This document shows, piece by piece, positions 59,765 to 64,000 of a stretch of DNA of 64,000 bases (positions are counted from its first letter, which is position 1; every line of letters begins with the position of its first letter). The notes under the pieces are model-generated. The model saw only the letters and a list, made by a program, of their open reading frames with translations, did no database searches and was not told the DNA's origin. Location: assembly GCA_017419405.1 (NCBI GenBank), contig JAFOLH010000003.1, positions 1 to 64,000 of the forward strand. Direction: 5' to 3'. The position numbers were made by a program, and so were the translations under genes. Origin of the DNA: Renibacterium sp. Lineage in GTDB: Bacteria; Actinomycetota; Actinomycetes; Actinomycetales; Micrococcaceae.

Positions 59765-61915
59765 ATGACTTCCGCCCCGATCGCCAAGAAGATCCCCGTC
59801 ACCCGCAGCCACCACAACGACGTCTTCACCGACAACTACGAATGGCTGCGCGAGAAGGAAAATCCCGAGGTGGTAGCCCATCTGGAAGCCGAACAGGCCT
59901 TCACCGACCAGGTGACCGAACACCAGGAACCGCTCCGGCAAGCGATCTTCAATGAAATGAAGACCCGGACCCAGGAGACCGACCTCTCGGTCCCCTACCG
60001 CCGCGACGACTGGTGGTACTACGTCCGGATGGAGGAAGGCAAGCAATACGCGATCCATTGCCGCGTGGCGGCTTCGGACACCGGGGACACGCTTGCCGAT
60101 TGGACGCCGCCCACGGTCGCCGCCGGCGAACCGGTCCCCGGCGAACAAGTCCTGCTGGACGGCAATGCCGAAGCCGAAGGCAAGCCGTTCTTCTCGATCG
60201 GCGGCCAGGCGCTCAGCCGGGACCACCGCCTCCTGGCCTTCGCCGTCGACAATGCCGGTGACGAACGCTTCACGCTGCGGATCAAAGATCTGCACACCGG
60301 CACGCTGCTCGACGACGAGATCAGCAATATCTTCTACGGCATCGCCTTCTCCCCCGACGGCACCGAGCTGTTCTATACCGTCGTCGACGATTCCTGGCGG
60401 CCTTACCAGATCAAGTCGCATATCCTGGGCACCCCGGCCGCACAGGACACCGTGCTCTACCAAGAAGACGACCTGGGCATGTGGACCGGATTCGATCTTT
60501 CTGCAGACCGCTCGCAACTGCTCATTTCAATCGGCTGCTCAGAGTACAGCGAAACCCGGATCCTCGACTTCGGCAACCGTGAGGCCGGTTTGACCACCGT
60601 GATCTCCCGCGACGAACGGGTGCTCTACGACGTGGACCCGGTCACCGTGGACGGCAAAAAACAGCTGATCATCACGCACAACCGGAATGCCCGCAACTCG
60701 ATGGTTTCCTTGGTGCCGTTCGCCGAATTGGCCAAACCGCTGGAGCAGCAGGCCTGGACCACGGTGGTCGAACACAGCGAGACCGTGCGGGTGAACGGGA
60801 CGGCGTCCAATGCCAGCCACGCTTTCATCTCGGTACGCAAAGACACCACCGACAAAGTGCAGATCCTGCCTTTGGCTGACCTGTTGGCACCACCCGTGGA
60901 ACCGGCTTTCGACGAAGCGCTGTACACCGTCGAGCTGTCCTTGGCCGAGTTCGCGGCTCCGCTGGTCCGGCTCAACTACACCTCCTTCGTCACCCCGCCC
61001 CGGGTCTACGACTTCCTGCTGGCCACCGGGGAATTGGTGCTGCGCAAGGAAACCCCGGTGTTGGGCGGTTTCCGGGCTTCCGATTATGTCGCGGAACGCG
61101 AGTGGGCCACAGCCGACGACGGCACCCGGATTCCGCTGTCCGTGATCCGGCGCGCGGATCTGGCCCGCGACGCCGGCAATCCCGCGGTGATCTACGGCTA
61201 CGGCAGCTACGAAGCGAGCATGGACCCCGGGTTCGCGATCCCCCGGCTCTCCTTGCTGGACCGCGGCATCGTCTTCGTGATCGCGCACGTCCGCGGCGGC
61301 GGCGAGCTGGGCCGGGCCTGGTACGAAGACGGCAAAAAACTGAACAAGAAGAACACCTTCACGGATTTCGTCGCCGCGACGGATTGGCTGGCCGGATCCG
61401 GCTGGGCGGATCCGACGCGGATCGCGGCAATGGGCGGATCCGCCGGTGGCTTGCTGATGGGCGCGGTCCTGAACTTGGCTCCGGAAAAATACGCCGCAGT
61501 CGTCGCCCAGGTGCCGTTCGTAGACGCGTTGACCACGATTCTGGATCCGGACTTGCCACTTTCAGCCCTGGAGTGGGAAGAGTGGGGCAACCCGATCACC
61601 GATCCGGAGGTGTACCGGTACATGAAGGAGTACACCCCCTACGAAAACGTACGACCCGTGGCCTACCCCAAGATCGCCGCGGTGACCAGCTTCAACGACA
61701 CCCGGGTGCTCTATGTGGAACCCGCCAAATGGGTCCAGGCACTCCGCGAGACCAGCACCGGGGAGGCCCCGATCGTGCTCAAGGTCGAGATGGACGGCGG
61801 CCATGGCGGCGCGTCCGGCCGATATGAAGGCTGGAAGACCCGGGCCTGGGACTACGCGTTCCTGGCCGATGCGCTCGGTGCGACGGAATTGCCGCCCCGA
61901 AATACTGCAGGCTGA
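59765..61915 (+). CDS. ptrB: Oligopeptidase B (S9A serine peptidase)
   Basis: A 716-residue cytoplasmic peptidase that cleaves short peptides after basic residues. The N-terminal part is a seven-bladed propeller (e.g. FAVDNAGDERFTLRIKDL). The catalytic domain has Ser in MGGSAGGLLMGA, Asp in FNDTRVLYVEP and His in MDGGHGGASG; GRAWYEDGKKLNKKNTF and Glu residues in DPEVYRYMKEYTPYENV are oligopeptidase B features. The start is the ATG at 59765 (MTSAPIAKKIP); the frame is open to 59645 but the region upstream matches, base for base, the non-coding part of the remnant at 57544. It ends before a 15-bp bidirectional terminator. Confidence 0.9.
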   Translation: MTSAPIAKKIPVTRSHHNDVFTDNYEWLREKENPEVVAHLEAEQAFTDQVTEHQEPLRQAIFNEMKTRTQETDLSVPYRRDDWWYYVRMEEGKQYAIHCRVAASDTGDTLADWTPPTVAAGEPVPGEQVLLDGNAEAEGKPFFSIGGQALSRDHRLLAFAVDNAGDERFTLRIKDLHTGTLLDDEISNIFYGIAFSPDGTELFYTVVDDSWRPYQIKSHILGTPAAQDTVLYQEDDLGMWTGFDLSADRSQLLISIGCSEYSETRILDFGNREAGLTTVISRDERVLYDVDPVTVDGKKQLIITHNRNARNSMVSLVPFAELAKPLEQQAWTTVVEHSETVRVNGTASNASHAFISVRKDTTDKVQILPLADLLAPPVEPAFDEALYTVELSLAEFAAPLVRLNYTSFVTPPRVYDFLLATGELVLRKETPVLGGFRASDYVAEREWATADDGTRIPLSVIRRADLARDAGNPAVIYGYGSYEASMDPGFAIPRLSLLDRGIVFVIAHVRGGGELGRAWYEDGKKLNKKNTFTDFVAATDWLAGSGWADPTRIAAMGGSAGGLLMGAVLNLAPEKYAAVVAQVPFVDALTTILDPDLPLSALEWEEWGNPITDPEVYRYMKEYTPYENVRPVAYPKIAAVTSFNDTRVLYVEPAKWVQALRETSTGEAPIVLKVEMDGGHGGASGRYEGWKTRAWDYAFLADALGATELPPRNTAG

Positions 61916-61938
61916 GCGCGCTCATCTTTCCGTCGCAT

Positions 61939-61974
61939 TATGTCCCACTGAGTCGCTGCACTCAGTGGGACATA
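61939..61974. terminator. Perfect 15-bp hairpin, bidirectional terminator between ptrB and ackA
   Basis: TATGTCCCACTGAGT (61939-61953) pairs perfectly with ACTCAGTGGGACATA (61960-61974) over a 6-nt loop, 23 nt after the ptrB stop and 45 nt after the converging ackA stop. Confidence 0.8.
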
Positions 61975-62019
61975 CTCGTTCCAGCCCAGTGAGTTTGCCG
62001 ACTGGATGGGACCCACCCC

Positions 62020-63135
62020 TCAGCCCGCCGCGACGACCGTAGCGGTGGCCTCGGCGATCGCTCGCTCTTCGTCGGTCGGCACCACCAGGATCGGGAAGGC
62101 AGAGTCTTCGCGGCTGATCGTCCGGATCTCTTTCGAACGCAGCGCATTCGCCTCGCGGTCCAGGAACAAACCCAGCGCTGCCAACCGGTCCACCACCAAA
62201 GCCCGGAATTCCGCCGAGTTCTCGCCGATCCCCGCGGTGAACACCAGGGCCTTGGCCCCGCCGACGGCCACCTGGTAGCCGCCGATGTATTTCGCCAGCC
62301 GGTAGGCCGCGACCGAAAGTGCGGTCTTCGCCGCGGCGTCGCCGGCTGCCGCAGCATCGACGACCGTGCGCATGTCGTTGTTGCCGGCGAGCGCGAACAG
62401 TCCGGACTCCCGATTGACCAAGGCGTCGAGTTGGTCTGCGTCATAGCCCTGCCGGGCCAGGAAAACCAGAATTGAAGGATCGAAATCCCCGCTGCGGGTA
62501 CCCATCACCAAACCTTCCAGCGGAGTGAAGCCCATCGAGGTGTCGATGCTCTTGCCCGACTTCACCGCGGTGATCGACGCGCCGTTGCCCAGATGCGCGA
62601 TCACGCCGTCGAACTCGGCCACCGGAATCCTCAGATATTCGGCGCTGCGCCCGGTGACGTACTGGTGGCTGGTGCCATGGAAGCCGTACCGGCGGATCCC
62701 GTGGTTCCGGTACAGCTCGTCCGGAAGCGCATAGCGCCAAGCCTCTTCCGGCAAGGTCCGGTGGAACGCGGTGTCGAAAACCGCCACCTGCGGCAGCTGC
62801 GGCCATTTTTTCGCGATCGCCCGGATCCCCAGCACATTCGCCGGGTTGTGCAAGGGGGCCAGCGGATTGAGCCGCTCGATCGCCCGGATGATCTCGTTGT
62901 CGATCAGCACTGGGGAACTGAAACGCTCCCCGCCGTGCACCACCCGGTGCCCGACCGCGTCGATCCGGGTGTCGCCCAGCGCTGCACTGACCAGTTCCAA
63001 GGCTGCAGCGTGATCGGGCACCTCCGGCTCGCCGATCTTTTCGATCAGCCCCTCCAGGAGCACCTCGTTGGCTTCGATGTCCCGCACTTGGTATTTGAGC
63101 GAAGAAGACCCTGAATTGATCACGAGAACCTGCAT
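62020..63135 (-). CDS. ackA: Acetate kinase AckA
   Basis: Interconverts acetyl phosphate and ADP with acetate and ATP. At 371 residues it is slightly shorter than E. coli AckA (400). VLVINSGSSSLKYQV is the N-terminal phosphate-binding signature; FDTAFHRTLPEEAWRYALP and RRYGFHGTSHQYV, HLGNGASITAVKSGKSIDTSMGFTPLEG in outline and FTAGIGENSAEFR are the family motifs. Its SD (AAGGAG) overlaps the pta stop codon and the ATG follows 9 nt later, so pta-ackA is an operon. Together they give acetate overflow or acetate activation. Confidence 0.95.
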   Translation of the reverse strand: MQVLVINSGSSSLKYQVRDIEANEVLLEGLIEKIGEPEVPDHAAALELVSAALGDTRIDAVGHRVVHGGERFSSPVLIDNEIIRAIERLNPLAPLHNPANVLGIRAIAKKWPQLPQVAVFDTAFHRTLPEEAWRYALPDELYRNHGIRRYGFHGTSHQYVTGRSAEYLRIPVAEFDGVIAHLGNGASITAVKSGKSIDTSMGFTPLEGLVMGTRSGDFDPSILVFLARQGYDADQLDALVNRESGLFALAGNNDMRTVVDAAAAGDAAAKTALSVAAYRLAKYIGGYQVAVGGAKALVFTAGIGENSAEFRALVVDRLAALGLFLDREANALRSKEIRTISREDSAFPILVVPTDEERAIAEATATVVAAG

Positions 63136-63144
63136 CGGGACTCC

Positions 63145-63999
63145 TTATGCTTCCTGATTCGGCACGGCCGGCGCCGCTGAATTCTGGCCTTGGACCGCAG
63201 TAATCGCCACCGTGTTGACGATGTCTTCAACCGTGCAGCCCCTGGAAAGATCATTGATCGGCTTGCGCAGGCCTTGCAATACCGGCCCGACGGCGACTGC
63301 CCCGGAGGACTGCTGCACCGCTTTGTACGTGTTGTTCCCGGTGTTCAGATCCGGGAAAATGAACACCGTTGCCTGTCCGGCGACCTGCGAAGCCGGCAAT
63401 TTCGACGCCGCAATCGAGGCATCCACCGCAGCGTCATATTGGATTGGGCCTTCGACCGGGAGATCGGGCCGGAGTTTGCGCACCAGTTCCGTCGCCGCCC
63501 GGACCTCGTCCACCGCAGCGCCGGTCCCGGATTCCCCGGTGGAATAGGACAACATGGCGATCCGGGGTTCCACCCCGAATTGCTGCGCAGTCTGTGCCGA
63601 GGCGATCGCGATATCGGCCAATTGCTCCTCGTTCGGCTCCGGGTTCACCGCGCAATCGCCGTAGACCAGCACCCGATCCGGCAACAGCATCAGGAACACC
63701 GAAGAGACGATCTTGACGCCGTCGGCGGTTTTGACGAATTCCAGGGCCGGGCGGATCGTGTTCGCAGTGGTGTGCGCCGCGCCCGACACCATGCCGTCCA
63801 CCACGCCCAACTGAACCATCATGGTGCCGAAGTACGAGGGCTCCAGCATGATCTCGCGGGCTCGGCCCAGGTCCATCCCTTTGTGCGCGCGCAACCGCGC
63901 ATATTCCTCGGCGAATTCCTCCCGCAGTTCGCTGGCCGCGGGGTCGATCAAGGTGATCCCGCTCAGGTCGATGCCGTGGCTTGCCGCCAGTTCGCGCAC
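63145..63999 (-). CDS. pta: Phosphate acetyltransferase Pta, partial (C-terminal domain)
   Basis: The C-terminal catalytic domain (about 285 residues visible) of phosphate acetyltransferase, which converts acetyl-CoA and phosphate to acetyl phosphate. Signatures include MMVQLGVVDGMVSGAAHTTANTIRPAL in outline, LVYGDCAVNPEPNEEQLADIA, MLSYSTGESGTG and VFIFPDLNTGNNTYKAVQ, VGPVLQGLRKPINDLSRG. The frame continues past the right window edge, where the N-terminal DRTGG-type domains found in long (about 690-residue) actinobacterial Pta proteins would lie. The last 20 residues (ITAVQGQNSAAPAVPNQEA) are a typical tail. It is the upstream gene of the pta-ackA operon. Confidence 0.92.
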   Translation of the reverse strand: MRELAASHGIDLSGITLIDPAASELREEFAEEYARLRAHKGMDLGRAREIMLEPSYFGTMMVQLGVVDGMVSGAAHTTANTIRPALEFVKTADGVKIVSSVFLMLLPDRVLVYGDCAVNPEPNEEQLADIAIASAQTAQQFGVEPRIAMLSYSTGESGTGAAVDEVRAATELVRKLRPDLPVEGPIQYDAAVDASIAASKLPASQVAGQATVFIFPDLNTGNNTYKAVQQSSGAVAVGPVLQGLRKPINDLSRGCTVEDIVNTVAITAVQGQNSAAPAVPNQEA

Positions 64000-64000
64000 C

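Overview
This window is chromosomal DNA from a high-GC Gram-positive bacterium, most likely a Micrococcaceae (Arthrobacter / Renibacterium / Psychromicrobium-like) actinobacterium. The grounds are the proline/alanine/arginine-rich reading frames, frequent GTG/TTG starts, many ATGA/GTGA-type 4-nt overlaps inside operons, menaquinone biosynthesis genes, an LAxTG-type cell-wall sorting signal and actinobacterial gene clusters (sirA-cysHDN, paaABCDE, bkd). The genus is an inference from gene content; no rRNA or tRNA gene was seen.

Layout. (1) 1-20.4 kb is a sulfur-assimilation region read leftwards: ferredoxin-NADP reductase fprA (cut by the left edge), cysG, a sulfonate-type ABC transporter (ssuA, ssuB, ssuC), ATP sulfurylase cysN/cysD, APS reductase cysH and sulfite reductase sirA. 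A sirohydrochlorin chelatase follows at 27.6-28.3 kb. Two sets of unrelated genes interrupt it: an adenylation-membrane-reductase fusion with a crotonase, a cholesterol-oxidase-like flavoenzyme and a small secreted protein (2.4-8.5 kb); and a lower-GC accessory block (12.4-15.5 kb) with a lipoprotein/secreted protein pair, an orphan antitoxin with a decayed VapC toxin, and an HNH restriction-type nuclease. Four sulfur transcription units are preceded by the same 10-bp-periodic TCAT/TCAC direct repeats, which I read as a shared operator. (2) 20.6-33.6 kb is mixed: a frameshifted wall-anchored S15 peptidase, a lone fumarate-reductase-type flavoprotein facing a LysR regulator, a protein with the LQRTAGNRAV sequence typical of contractile-injection/polymorphic-toxin proteins, a TRIC-type channel, an S9 peptidase, a SUKH protein, a DUF559-type nuclease, an SDR and an NTF2-like protein. 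(3) 33.6-43.7 kb makes menaquinone: polyprenyl diphosphate synthase, menJ, menG, then divergent menF, and beyond a polar amino-acid ABC transporter menD and menC. (4) 43.7-46.7 kb: PAP2 phosphatase, MFS transporter, metallo-beta-lactamase-fold hydrolase. (5) 46.8-50.9 kb: branched-chain 2-oxoacid dehydrogenase E2, E1-beta, E1-alpha with a divergent AsnC/Lrp regulator. (6) 51.5-56.1 kb: phenylacetyl-CoA epoxidase genes paaABCDE plus paaG, behind one promoter overlapped by a PaaR-like operator. (7) 56.5-62 kb: an NBR1-Ig-domain protein, two tandem alpha-carbonic-anhydrase paralogues (one lacking all three zinc ligands) and oligopeptidase B, with a shortened copy of the 5' end of the oligopeptidase gene stranded 2.1 kb upstream. 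(8) 62-64 kb: pta-ackA, with pta cut by the right edge.

Several layers of non-coding structure occur. A dispersed 81-87 bp inverted-repeat element is present in three intergenic copies (10.8, 32.2 and 50.9 kb). Strong hairpins sit between converging genes. A U-tract terminator lies in front of the zinc-less carbonic anhydrase paralogue. Several gene relics are visible (VapC, an alpha/beta hydrolase fragment, oligopeptidase B). The most unusual protein-level candidates are the adenylation-membrane-reductase fusion, the NBR1-Ig protein and the LQRTAGNRAV protein. No CRISPR array, transposase, integrase or prophage was seen.
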